Assembly (NCBI GenBank): GCA_963693305.1 | Contig: OY855905.1 | Span: 4,361,201 to 4,425,200 of the forward strand | DNA: 64,000 nt | Reading direction: 5' to 3' | From: Meandrina meandrites | Taxonomy: Eukaryota > Cnidaria > Anthozoa > Scleractinia > Meandrinidae | Part shown: one piece after another, positions 37,589 through 48,300 of the stretch | How the letters are laid out: the number at the start of each line of letters is the position of its first letter | Position numbering within the stretch: position 1 is the stretch's first letter | Program-made: the position numbers and the translations under genes | The notes under the pieces: generated by a model | Told to the model about the DNA's origin: nothing | The model's input: the letters and a program-made list of their open reading frames with translations, nothing else | Databases searched by the model: none

Positions 37589-38212
37589 GATATCAGTCTA
37601 AGCGCACACTCTTTCACTTTATAAAAGAATGATTTCTGTTTCAAAATATAGCATAATCATACCTGATTTGCTACAATCTGGAGTCGTTTCGATCAATTTC
37701 AGATCTTGTCAGAACGCAGGAGACAACGGACGTTTACGACTCACGAAGTAGAAAATGGTGTTAAATGTTTGACGGTCCGTCTTTCTTTAGATCTTGTTTA
37801 GCAGATAAATATTCCGTGTTGCTTCGCTTAGCTTGGTTAACATATGTAAACAGCTCGAATTTGCACGCTGTGTGGTTATTAAGAGCAGCCGTGACGTCAA
37901 TGCTTTGAAATCAAAACAATACCCGCACGTGCGCTGTCAATCAATTCTTATTCTGTGGTTTTACCACCCACGAAAATCCTTTGTTTTTTACATTCCTTTG
38001 GGCTAAAATTCAGCGTAGCCCAAAAAAAATTTTCAGAACAAAAGAAAACCAATTAATCTATTGTTCTTTCGTGATGGTCTGCTTATTTAAGATAAAAGAT
38101 CTTAAAAACAAATTAAGATCTGTCAGTTTTGTATTTAGACGCTAGTAAGATTATGTAAATACGCAAAGTTCAAGAACTTTCTAGAATATAATTAAACGGA
38201 AAGACACGCAAA
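37589..38212. other. Non-coding right part of P2
   Basis: About 620 bp without a supported gene. No remnant of an ATPase or protease is visible, although intact relatives would usually have an ATPase in the capsid region. It contains AAGATCTTAAAAACAAATTAAGATCT-like inverted words near 38096-38120. Confidence 0.45.
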
Positions 38213-38338
38213 ATGATTTTACTATTTCATGCTCTTATGTATGTTATAAACGAAATTTCTACACCCGTTTGGCAGAATGAGGTCAGACAGATAACATATC
38301 AAGTAGTGGAGGCTATGAGAGAGGCGAAAAAAAATTAA
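38213..38338 (+). CDS. Conserved 41-aa mini-protein (P2 copy)
   Basis: Same length and position as the P1 ORF at 22210. The N-terminus is hydrophobic (MILLFHALMYVINE) and the tail is conserved (STPVWQNEVRQITYQVVEAM). The nucleotide differences between copies in the tail are mostly silent, as expected for selection on the peptide. AATATAATTAAACGG lies upstream. Function unknown. Confidence 0.75.
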   Translation: MILLFHALMYVINEISTPVWQNEVRQITYQVVEAMREAKKN

Positions 38339-38422
38339 ACAGTCTCGCTTGGTAAGTTAACTTCACTCAATATTGGGCCTGTGTAATGTAAATATTGATT
38401 TCCGGTCTTCTTCTCAGAAATA

Positions 38423-38758
38423 TCACGCTACGGCTCCACACCAACTATTGTAGAAAGATTTCTTGAAAACTTCATCGTAATCATCTTCATCATAAATAGG
38501 ATAGCCGAGATAGTGATTGACTCCATTTCTGCGGCACAGATTACAGAGATAATTTCGCCTGCAATGACCGCATTTATAACAAAATAAGACCTTTACAATT
38601 TGTTGATTGTGATCACAAAATGGTGCTTCTTTGATTGCAGCGTTTACCTCGTCCCAGCCGAGAGCTTTTCGCTCCCTGAGTTTTATTTTAATAAACTCTT
38701 TGTAGATTATTTCACGAAGTTCTGGTGGAAGTGTTTTTATTAGTTCCAATGTTTCCAT
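38423..38758 (-). CDS. F-box-like/zinc-ribbon protein, intact (P2)
   Basis: 111 aa. The start at 38758 follows TATAAA; an in-frame ATG further up (38833) lies beyond the promoter copy. The N-terminal helix pair METLELIKTLPPELREIIYK resembles an F-box. A conserved KLRERKALGWDEV segment and a Cys-rich zinc-like region (LFCYKCGHCRRNYLCNLCRRNG) follow, and it ends HYLGYPIYDEDDYDEVFKKSF. P1 has a broken copy. A link to ubiquitin ligases is a hypothesis. Confidence 0.72.
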   Translation of the reverse strand: METLELIKTLPPELREIIYKEFIKIKLRERKALGWDEVNAAIKEAPFCDHNQQIVKVLFCYKCGHCRRNYLCNLCRRNGVNHYLGYPIYDEDDYDEVFKKSFYNSWCGAVA

Positions 38759-38770
38759 TTTATATTGTTT

Positions 38771-38821
38771 TATATACAAGTGCAGATAATTGTTCAAATG
38801 GAAAATAATTCTGGCGCACTT
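38771..38821 (-). promoter_or_regulatory. Internal duplicate of the TIR promoter segment
   Basis: These 51 bp are a perfect copy of the inner part of the P2 TIR (the stretch ending CTGCACTTGTATATA). They lie just upstream of the F-box-like gene in the same orientation in which the TIR drives PolB and the MGRGRN gene. Three genes therefore share the same upstream sequence. Confidence 0.75.
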
Positions 38822-38982
38822 TGTATTGCGCATACTAGTATATTCGCACAGCCAAGATCAGCTCGCTCCCTGAGTTTTATTTTAATAAACTCTTTGCAGA
38901 TTTTTTCCCTTAATTCTGTCGGTAATATTTGTATTGCATCGGTAAGTTGGCAGTTATTTTTTTTCTGATGTTGAACTGACAT
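38794..38982 (-). CDS. Second, truncated F-box-like ORF (P2)
   Basis: The frame starts MSVQHQKKNN and contains LTDAIQILPTELREKICKEF and KLRERADLGC, similar to the neighbouring gene. It lacks the zinc region and ends within the promoter duplicate. It overlaps the end of the MGRGRN gene by 29 bp. Probably a partial duplicate, perhaps not functional. Confidence 0.5.
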   Translation of the reverse strand: MSVQHQKKNNCQLTDAIQILPTELREKICKEFIKIKLRERADLGCANILVCAIQSAPELFSI

Positions 38983-39199
38983 TGTTCTTATTATCCGGCA
39001 AAAGAATATTCATTAATTCTTGTGGAGTCATTTTTTTCATTTCTGCAAGAAGTTCTTCTGATACAAGTATTGGCAATTCCGTATTTTCTCCTATTCTTTG
39101 TGGATGAAATAATTGAAGATCACCTCTTTTTTTATTTTTTGATAATTTTGGTTTTTTTGTGCTTTGATCAACAGGACCATAGTTTCTTCCTCTTCCCAT
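38954..39199 (-). CDS. MGRGRN-type small basic protein (P2 copy)
   Basis: 81 aa beginning MGRGRNYGPVDQSTKKPK, basic, with the C-terminal helix LLAEMKKMTPQELMNILLP shared with P1. Its ATG is the last base triplet of the right TIR, so it has the same promoter and start context as PolB at the other end. Confidence 0.72.
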   Translation of the reverse strand: MGRGRNYGPVDQSTKKPKLSKNKKRGDLQLFHPQRIGENTELPILVSEELLAEMKKMTPQELMNILLPDNKNNVSSTSEKK

Positions 39200-39535
39200 C
39201 TCGGCGTATATACAAGTGCAGATAATTGTTCAAATGGAAAATAATTCTGGCGCACTTTTGTATATAGACAGTGCATACATTTCTTCAAAAGAAAATATTT
39301 ATTTTTGTGACACATCCGCTCGCTCGGGGGTCACGCTCTTTGTTTCTTATTTTCACTCAAATACCACCACACACATATATAATGATGGTTCTGGTTCGCA
39401 AAATTTTATAATGTTAACAAAAAAAGCTTTTTCTAAAGAAACGAGGCGAGCAAGGGAGCCGAGTTTCTTTAGAAAAAAGCTTTTTTTGTTAACATTATAA
39501 AATTTTGCGCCAGAACCATCATTATATATGTGTGT
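39196..39535. repeat. P2 right terminal inverted repeat, palindromic
   Basis: Inverse complement of 25768-26107 with one mismatch. The hairpin spans 39369-39535. It is followed by the second AAAGT target copy at 39536-39540. Confidence 0.92.
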
Positions 39536-39583
39536 AAAGTTCCAGCGAGTTTAATTTTTTGCGAAATCTGCGAAAGTTGGAAA

Positions 39584-40799
39584 TACCGCCTGATCCTGCC
39601 CGAACACCAAATAATGGCGGATGGAATTTCTGCAAAATAGAGCAGTTTCAACACGCTAGTACAGAAAGCTGAAAACTTCCCTTGATCTCATTTTTACACA
39701 ACTTCTTATCTATCCTTTGGTCATTATTTCTAGCTATATTTCATCTTGAAGCAAATAAGTTTTGTCCAATTTTCGACCGTTTGAAAAATACAACTATCGC
39801 GATTCAATTTACATGCCAAATTTTAACTGATTTCAGAGGGTCATAAATCGCAGGGTATACCACTAGCTCGGGAAATAAGGAGTTCACAAGAGAGAGGTAT
39901 GCTATGTGTTTGTCATATGTAAATATCTAGTTTGGCCCGTGGAAATTAAGCGCGCTAGACGAAAAACTATGGAGGGCATTTTGACAAATCGCGCCAGTTT
40001 TGGGCGGATGAGCAAAACCTTGATTTTGTGATCACGTATTAAAACATAATTCAACCTGTGTCTTGACAAAAAATATTCTTAGACATCGTTTATCGCACAT
40101 ACAAGTAATATATTTAAATAATACCTCATAAGTGGCCTTGCTTACGGATGGTCAGTCCTCTAGAAATCGGCGAACACAACAAGTTGAAGATACCGCCTGA
40201 TCGTGCGCGAACACCAAATAATGGCGGATGGAATTTCTACAAAATAGAGCAGTTTCAACACGCTAGTACAGAAAGCTGAAAACTTCCCTTGATCTCATTT
40301 TTACACAACTTCTTATCTATCCTTTGGTCATTATTTCTAGCTATATTTCATCTTGAAGCAAATAAGTTTTGTCCAATTTTCGACCGTTTGAAAAATACAA
40401 CTATCGCGATTCAATTTACATGCCAAATTTTAACTGATTTCAGAGGGTCATAATTCGCAGGGTATACCACTAGCTCGGGAAATAAGGGGTTCACAAGAGA
40501 GAGGTATGCTATGTGTTTGTCATATGTAAATATCTAGTTTGGCCCGTGGAAATTAAGCGCGCTAGACGAAAAACTATGGCCGAGAGGGCATTTTGACAAA
40601 TCGCGGCAGTTTTGGGCGGATGAGCAAAACCTTGATTTTGTAATCACGTATTAAAACATAATTCAACCTGTGTCTTGACAAAAAATATTCTTAGACATCG
40701 TTTATCGCACATACAAGTAATATATTTAAATAATACCTCATAAGTGGCCTTGCTTACGGATGGTCAGTCCTCTAGAAATCGGCGAACACGACAGGTTTT
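39584..40799. repeat. Tandem duplication of ~604 bp inside the foldback arm
   Basis: 39584-40184 and 40188-40799 are highly similar, both starting ATACCGCCTGATC and ending near AAATCGGCGAACAC. A third copy lies inverted at about 41290-41900. Minor differences include an insertion GCCGAGA near 40580. Confidence 0.8.
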
Positions 40800-41287
40800 G
40801 ATCAATGTCGACCCTCAAGCCACGAACGGCAGTTCTAGAGACGAAAATTGTCCTAAATTCAGTAGATATGCCAGAAAAGCTCTCACTACTGCTTTGTTCG
40901 CCATGTCCTTTACTACCAATTTCTTCTGCTGAAAATACGGGGAGTAAATAGTCCAAATAAAGCGCTTTAAAAAGAGTGCAAACTTGGATATATGCAAATT
41001 TATACTATGTTGAGAATAGCATGGCGTGACACCGTGACTGAACTACCTAATTTGCATATCCGATGTCCCGTCAACAAACGTCTTATTTGCATGTTGCTTC
41101 GGGCTCACGATTTAGCGTTCCGGCCTGGAATTTTTCTTCCTTTTTAAAAGAAAATGGGAAACAATTGCAAGAGATAAACAAGAAAGAAGTTAGAGTGGAT
41201 TTTCTCGATTACCATCAACGTTGATCGGATTTTGAAAGCAACGTTTCTCTTCATCTGTTACTAGTATTGGCTGACTTTCATCGAAAC
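40800..41287. other. Central spacer of the foldback element
   Basis: About 490 bp unique within the window, with no convincing coding potential. It separates the opposing arms. Confidence 0.45.
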
Positions 41288-42045
41288 CTGTTGTGTTCGC
41301 CGATTTCTTGAGGACTGACCATCCGTTAGCAAGGCCACTTATGAGGTATTATTTAAATATATTACTTGTATGTGCGATAAACGATGTCTAAGAATATTTT
41401 TTGTCAAGACACAGGTTGAATTATGTTTTAATACGTGATCACAAAATCAAGGTTTTGCTCATCCGCCCAAAACTGGCGCGATTTGTCAAAATGCCCTCCA
41501 TAGTTTTTCGTCTAGCGCGCTTAATTTCCACGGGCCAAACTAGATATTTACATATGACAAACACATAGCATACCTCTCTCTTGTGAACTCCTTATTTCCC
41601 GAGCTAGTGGTATACTCTGCAAATTATGACCCTCTGAAATCAGTTAAAATTTGGCATGTAAATTGAATCGCGATAGTTGTATTTTTTAAACGGTCGAAAA
41701 TTGGACAAAACTTATTTGCTTCAAGATGAAATATAGCTAGAAATAATGACCAAAGGATAGATAAGAAGTTGTGTAAAAATGAGATCAAGGGAAGTTCTCA
41801 GCTTTCTGTACTAGCGTGTTGAAACTGCTCTATTTTGCAGAAATTCCATCCGCCATTATTTGGTGTTCGGGCAGGATCAGGCGGTATTTCCAACTTTCGC
41901 AGATTTCGCAAAAAATTAAACTCGCTGGAACTTTTAAACAATATTTTTGAAAATAGTTCACCAAAAGGGTTTTTTGGACGAAATAAAAGAAAATTCGAAT
42001 TTTCGGTCCTGTCTCGGGATTCTCAAAAAATACAGTCAGACGCTC
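41288..42045. repeat. Inverted arm of the foldback element, with the empty P2 target
   Basis: Inverse complement of the left arm. At 41930-41934 the sequence reads CTGGAACTTTTAAACAAT, i.e. the pre-insertion site with a single copy of AAAGT on the other strand. This directly proves the P2 boundaries. Confidence 0.85.
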
Positions 42046-42570
42046 TTAAGGAGACAAACTGCCAAAACGCATAGCACTAGTCCGTCGTTAAATCATCATC
42101 GAGCAATTATTCAAAAATACCCCCAAAAAATTCGCCTAATGATACATCAAGGCATTTAAACCTTTACGTGCTTAAGAACGTACTGATCAACACGGACTTC
42201 GATCAGTGTTGCTTGTGAAAACGTATCGGATGATTATTAAGTCGATATTCCGTACTTAAAGTAAAGAAAATTGCTAAATGTACGATCTCCTGAAGTTAAT
42301 GCTGTGCGACGGTGGCAAGAAACCTTCCGGCACTCTTCGAGGACATGTGTGATTTGGATTTAAGTCCATCTTCTTAATAGTCAGCCGCGACTTGATTGAC
42401 CTTCGTTTCGGAAATGTGTTGTTTAGCCATATGGTTACGTGCATGGAGTCAGGCGAGGAATACACGCAAATGTCCTGGTGAAGTTTCTATGTAAGTTCGC
42501 TTTGCAGCAGCATTGCGCTAACACTGCCTTTCTCAGGAAGAAATTTGAAAGCTCTAGTAGGCATATTATT

Positions 42571-42840
42571 AACCGCGCGGCCATGGGCCGAGCGCGGTTC
42601 TTGTTTTACACGGGATTTATTATTAACCGCGCGGCCATGGGCCGAGCGCGGTTCTTGTTTTACACGGGATTTATTATTAACCGCGCGGCCATGGGCCGAG
42701 CGCGGTTCTTGCTTTACACGGGATTTATTATTTTTTTAACCGCGCGGCCATGGGCCGAGCGCGGTTCTTGCTTTGCACGGGATTTATTAACCGCGCGGCC
42801 ATGGGCCGAGCGCGGTTCTTGCTTTACACGGGATTTATTA
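42571..42840. repeat. Minisatellite of CCGCGCGGCCATGGGCCGAG units
   Basis: Five copies of a ~50-60-bp unit: a GC-rich palindromic core (CCGCGCGGCCATGGGCCGAG then CGCGG), followed by TTCTTG(T/C)TTT(A/G)CACGGGATTTATTA. Two more copies lie at 58169-58270 between Helentron units. Likely a 3'-end-derived satellite of the Helentron family. Confidence 0.8.
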
Positions 42841-42857
42841 TTATTATTTTTTTTTAT

Positions 42858-43533
42858 GTCGGTGACCAGACGCAAACCTCCACTCGGCCAAATCGTCATC
42901 GGGACTGAATCACGCAACCTGTGATGTTTATTCGCCAAAAGCTGTTGAAACATGAATGTACGGAAAATGTTGCGGATATTGTTTTCTTTATTGTGTATAA
43001 AGTATATTTTCTTCTGGTTTTATCGAAGCGTTTGATTCAAAGCGAATGTTGAATAAACTGAAAAAGGTATTACGTCAGCCATGGAATGCGCTGATGTTGC
43101 AGGTTTCACTTTCGATACGTGACAAATAACATTGTGTTTCATTTGCATGTTTATGTCGGCAGAAGCGACGGTCATTAATTTAATTTGTTTCCTCTTCTGC
43201 GAGTATTTCTTGTGGGTTTAGGCAATCGAAGTGAATTCTTTGGCTATTTCCTTGAAGTGAGTTCAAATGTTTTAAAGGAAATGAAATATTTGCTTAAGTA
43301 AACAATTGAGCGTGCCCGAACGTGCAGGGGTTACGTCATTAGAAGGGAAAACCCCCAAGCTAAAGATAGCCGGGAAAACGTAAACCTCGGATTGTGTGAC
43401 TAACGTGACTACTTTGCTAGTCCTTTACTCATAATGCAAACATATTAAATTTAACCGTGACTTCTGAGAAAGAAAGCTGTTTATTAGCCAAAAATATAAG
43501 CGCGGTTTTAAGTTGCTATAGCAACTTCTTGTT
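42858..43533 (+). repeat. Non-autonomous Helentron unit 1 (~676 bp)
   Basis: Starts GTCGGTGACCAGAC, ends with the AAGTTGCTATAGCAACTT palindrome. Short class, close to the units at 58295 and 59973. Confidence 0.7.
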
Positions 43534-43566
43534 ATTATTATTTTTTTTTTTTTTTGTATTTTTTTT

Positions 43567-44220
43567 GTCGGTGACCAGACCCAAACCTCCACTCGGCCAA
43601 ATCGTGATCGCGACTTGAAATCGCCCAACCTGTGATGTTTACTCGCCAAAAGCTGATAAAACATAAATGTACGGAAACTGTTACGGATATTGTTTTCTTT
43701 ATTGTGTATAAAGTATATTTTCTTTTGGTTTTATCGAAGCGTTGGACTCGAAGCTAATATTGAATACACTAAAAAAAGGTATTACGTCAGCGATGGAATG
43801 CGCTGATGTTGCAGGTTTCACTTTCGCTACGTGTACACTGTACGCGTACACTGTGTTTCTTTGCAAGTTTATATCGTCATTAATTTAGTATTTCTTGTGG
43901 GTTAAGGCAATTGAAGTGAATTCTTTGGCTGTTTCATAGAAGCGAGTTCACAGATTTGAAAGAAAATAAAATATTTGCTGAGTTTAACAAGAGGGTTTAT
44001 GTCTATGTTAGGGAAAAACAACACAACCGTTCTAAAATTAGCCATGGATAGAATAAACCTCGGATTGTGTGACTCGCGTGACTATAGCGCAAAGTAATTC
44101 GTCTGTAACTGGTCTGGAATATGACCGAGTTTCCATTGAACAGGTTAGATATCGCGTAACGTTTTTGTAAGCGCAAAGGAGTTAAAAAAGCGGGCTTAGA
44201 AGTTGTTTCAACTTCTTTCT
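43567..44220 (+). repeat. Non-autonomous Helentron unit 2, diverged
   Basis: Same start word; the terminal hairpin is altered to AGAAGTTGTTTCAACTTCT. The most diverged unit of the left side. Confidence 0.6.
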
Positions 44221-44780
44221 TTTTGTCGGTGACCAGACTGAAGTCCCCGCTCGACCAAATACCCCGCTCGCCGGGACTTTGAGTCACGCGGCAGAGGTCC
44301 AGATTAAGACCATTACGTCATCACAGATTTCAGCCGATGGTGCAATCGGCAAGTCTTGAAATAAACCAGAACATTCTTTTTTTGTTGTTTCGCGAGAAAC
44401 TGCAGTGAAGTCGATCTATCTTTTATAAGCGTTTGAGTTAACGAAAATTCTAAATTCTCACGCTTCGAAACCAGAACCAAGTTTAAACTCAGTAAAATGT
44501 GTAAATCAGGAGCATGACATCACTCATGGAATGTGCCGACGTAGGGGATTTCTCATTTTGGAAAGTGTGGACGTGGCAAGTTTCCGATTTAGACCATTAC
44601 GTCACCGAAGATTTCAGCTGATGGTGCACAATGGATGGTTGCAAGTGATGGTGCAATAATCGGCTTTAAAAGCTCGCGTGTAGTCTTTGTTGTCAGTTGA
44701 TGTGCTACAGATTGAGCAAGAGATTTTGTCTACAGTCAGCAGTGAATCGATAAGGACTATCGCAGACAAGAAACGTCAAG

Positions 44781-45176
44781 GTAGGTGTTCTGGTGTTTAT
44801 TTTGAAATGGCTTGTACGAAAGACTTTGCTAAAGAATAGACCAGAATGTAGGCGATAAAACGCTGTTTGAGTATTGCAGCTTTTTGTATGCTTTTCGCTA
44901 TGAATTTTTATTGATCGAAAAAGAATTAACAAGTCATGCAAAACTTAAGAAGAAAAATGTTCGCTTACAGAGGGAAATTTTGAAGCGATAACTTTAAACT
45001 GTTAAATATATTATCGCTCGACGCATGGTCGACGCAAGGAGAAAAATTAACAGAGAAGGGATTTTCTTACATGTGCTAGTACTAGTATTTGTTAGTGCGA
45101 AAATATCAAAAACAAAATAAAGTAAATGGCTGTCAGATGGCTTTGATTTTATTTCTCTTTTTCTATCTTTCTTCAG
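44781..45176 (+). other. Probable 5'-UTR intron of the Helentron gene
   Basis: Donor CAAG|GTAGGT at 44781 and acceptor preceded by a pyrimidine tract (TTTCTATCTTTCTTCAG) ending 45176. It lies about 200 bases before the ATG. Not tested by transcript data. Confidence 0.45.
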
Positions 45177-45378
45177 GGTCCAAGTTTGTGAAGCTGGTCT
45201 ACGAGTTTACCAGGGTGAGGAGTCACCCTGTTCGGCCTAACACAAAAAACGATTGTAGTAGAAACAAAGAGAAACAAAGTAAACAAAGCTAAACAAAAGA
45301 AACTGAACAAACCTGAAATACAGTGAACGTGTATCAGAAGGTGCACAGTGAGAAGAACTTATTGTACCCATCTGCCCA

Positions 45379-48300
45379 ATGGAGATAATAAAACAAAATT
45401 CCTTTAGATCTCGATATGCACTGTTTATTGGTAGTGTTGACAGCCAAAAGAATGGTAAAGTACGACGCTGTAGAGAACCGAGTAGGCTGCCTGTGAAACA
45501 GATGAAACGGATTTTGAAAAAGAGAAAACTAAGGAAAAGAATTCGAAATTATGTATTGAAAAACGTTCCTAAGACATCGAGACTTAATCAAATCATGCAA
45601 GCTCCCATTCTTCGCAAAATTGTTACTAGCGGCCAACGTATACCAGAAGGCAATGAGTTTACGATGACTGATAAATTCCCCTTTAGAGATGGCTGTAAAC
45701 GTATGCGATTAACGAATGAAAAGGTGCACAAGAGTCTGAATCACAAAATAAACAACATTGCCACTAAGCTTTTTGGGGATATAGAAAAAAATCCTGGTCC
45801 GTTTGCCGTAGATCCTTCCAAAACCATCGTTGCCCCATATAGTCAAGGAAATAGTGTAGTTTTCGGCTCAAATGCAGGAAAACAGTGTGTGGCAATGAGC
45901 TTAATAGCAATATTATTCGACTTTATCTTTTCAATAAGATCATCTTCAGATCTTGTAGAAATAATGAATTTTGGCAATGAGTTATACACACGGCTATCGC
46001 GTTCAGCAGGACAGCAGTTGTTAATGTTGAAAGAATTACCTGAAGTGTTATGCCTGAGAGAGACCATGTATAGGGTAAAATACAGTGACAGCTACTTTGG
46101 AAATGTGCATAATTTTAATGACTATACCATAGATTCGCATTGTTTACCCCTGAGGGAAGCGTTTGAATTGTTACTTAGAGAAAATTTCAAATCTTTTATT
46201 CTCACAATAACGATCTGTACGGTAGGCGTTCTTGTAAAGAGCAATGGCACGTTTAAAGTGTTTGACTCACATAGCCGCGATTCTGAGGGTATGTTTAAAC
46301 CCTTTGGAAATTGTGTGCTTATAGAGATAGCTTCTCTTGACAAACTAGTAGAGTATTTTGAAAACTTATACATTGGAAGTAAAGATGCAGTTTATGAATT
46401 GAAAGGCGTCCAGACATTAACAGATGAGACTGGAAGTGTTGGTGTCACGAGACGCGAAATCTCTTTACCTGTAAATAATTCAGTAGGTTCACCAGAGAGT
46501 GGATCAGATACATTTTGCTCCTGCGCACGGTGTTGTTTTATTTGTTTCTATGCAATTTGCTTCTCGGTCCTTAAGGAAATTCGTTATTGGAATGAAAATA
46601 CATTAGATGCCATACTTGAAAAGAGTAACCAGCTACACGAGAGCATCATGTTGAAAGAACACTGCACGGTCTCCGATCTTCCAGATTCTCTTACAATAGA
46701 CGTTGCTAACATTAAAGCACGTTTCAATGTAGTATACAAAGAAACAAAAAAAGAGCAAGAGTCATTATTTGTTGTACAAGAAATGGAAAACGTTATAAGA
46801 GAAAATCAAGCAGACAATACCGGAGTTTTGATATCTTCATCAAATTGTTATGTTTGTTGCATTTTCAAAAGACGAAACATGGGTAGAACTTGTTACGCTG
46901 TGTTTGGACTTAACAATGATGAAGAGTCGAAAGGTTATGTTTATGAAATTGTCGAAAATGTAACCAGTGCAATCGAACTTCTTGTCAAAATGCTGACAGA
47001 TAAAACTACATTAGAGAGAAGTACGTATGAAATGCAGTTTATCAAATGTAGTTGTGACGTGTCGGAAAAAGATCGCCAGAAAATTATAAGAAGACACATG
47101 TCAATAAAACAAAAGCAGAATTTTGCCAAAGAACGAAGGGAAAACTATGCTGCAATGGAACCAGCGAAAAAACGAGTTTGCTTAGATAATTATGCTGCAA
47201 AGTATGCGAACATGGAACCTTGTAAAAAAAACGCGTTAAGTATTCGGCAAGCCGAAAAATACCGACTCATGGAACCGAGTATAAAGCGAAAATTGAGCGT
47301 TGAAAACGCTGAGAAATACAGACTAATGGCGCCAAATAAAAGGCAAGAATTGAGTATTAAAGAGGCCGAGAAATACAGATTAATGGAGCCGAGCAAAAAG
47401 CAAGAATTGAGTGTTAAAAATGCTGAGAAATACAGACTTATGGAGCCGAGCAAAAAGGAAGAATTGAATTTTAAAAATTCTGAGAAATACAGACTAATGG
47501 AGCCGAGCAAAAAGCAAGAATTGTTTCTTCAGAATGCTGAGAAATACAGACTTATGGAGCCGAGCAAAAAGCAAGAATTATTTCTTCAGAATGCTGAGAA
47601 ATACAGACTTATGGAGCCGAGCAAAAAGCAAGAATTGTTTCTTCAGAATGCTGAGAAATACAGACTTATGGAGCCAAGCAAAAAGCAAGAATTGTTTTTT
47701 CGGAATGCTGAAAAATACAGACTTATGGAGCCGAGCAAAAAGCAAGAACTGTTGCTTCAAAATGCTGAGAAATACAGACTTATGGAGCCGAGCAAAAAGC
47801 AAGAATTGTTTCTTCAAAATGCTCAGAAATACAGACTAATGGATTCTGACAAAAAGAAGGGCCTGATAAAACAAATAGTAACTAGAGGAAAAGAATTAAA
47901 GCAGAAAATATGTTCTTCTACACATTCACTGGACTATTACATCGAACAGTTTAAACGAGATATAAGGGAAGGTCCTTATTATATCTGTGTAGTGTGCAAT
48001 AGGCTTTTGTACAGAAAAACCGTATTAGAATTTAAGAAAGAAAAATACAATTGCAATTCCTGTTTGTTTACAACTGTCACGTCATTTAACGGGAATATGT
48101 ACATTTGTAACACTTGTCACGTCACAATAAAGAAGAAAAACAAGACTCCGTGTCAAGCAGTCTACAACAATCTCGCGGTTGACGATGTACCACGTGAGCT
48201 TGCAATTTTAGAAAAACTTGAACAAATATTGGTCTCTCAACGAATCGTATTTCAAAAAATTGTTGTGATGCCAAAAGGCCAGCAAAGAAAAATTAGGGGA

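Larger units (their letters stand above)
25768..39535. mobile_element. Polinton/Maverick (adintovirus-like) element P2, 13.8 kb, partly degenerate
   Basis: Bounded by 340-bp TIRs with one mismatch and a 5-bp duplication AAAGT (25763-25767 and 39536-39540). It encodes an intact pPolB and integrase plus several small membrane proteins. The major capsid gene is truncated by an internal deletion and the penton gene has a frameshift and a stop. No protease, ATPase or fibre gene is present. Near-identical TIRs with defective capsid genes suggest a deletion derivative that may have moved with helper functions. Confidence 0.92.
25652..42045. mobile_element. Foldback/long-TIR element with TTAA ends, interrupted by P2
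   Basis: The left arm starts after TTAA at 25648-25651 with GAGCGTCTGACTGTATTTTTTGAGAA. The right arm ends with its inverse complement before TTAA at 42046-42049. The arms are about 700 bp or more, and the left arm contains a ~604-bp tandem duplication (39584-40184 and 40188-40799). Removing P2 (25768-39535 plus one target copy), the element is about 2.6 kb with a ~490-bp central spacer and no coding region I can support. TTAA flanks suggest piggyBac-type or another TTAA-specific mobilisation, though the termini do not start with CCC. Confidence 0.65.

Noticed and set aside
40744..40932. 62-codon ORF in the foldback element spacer
   Set aside because: Short, no recognisable features, begins within the repeat arm; chance ORF.
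42571..42840. CRISPR array
   Set aside because: The units are contiguous minisatellite repeats without unique spacers, in a eukaryotic transposon context.
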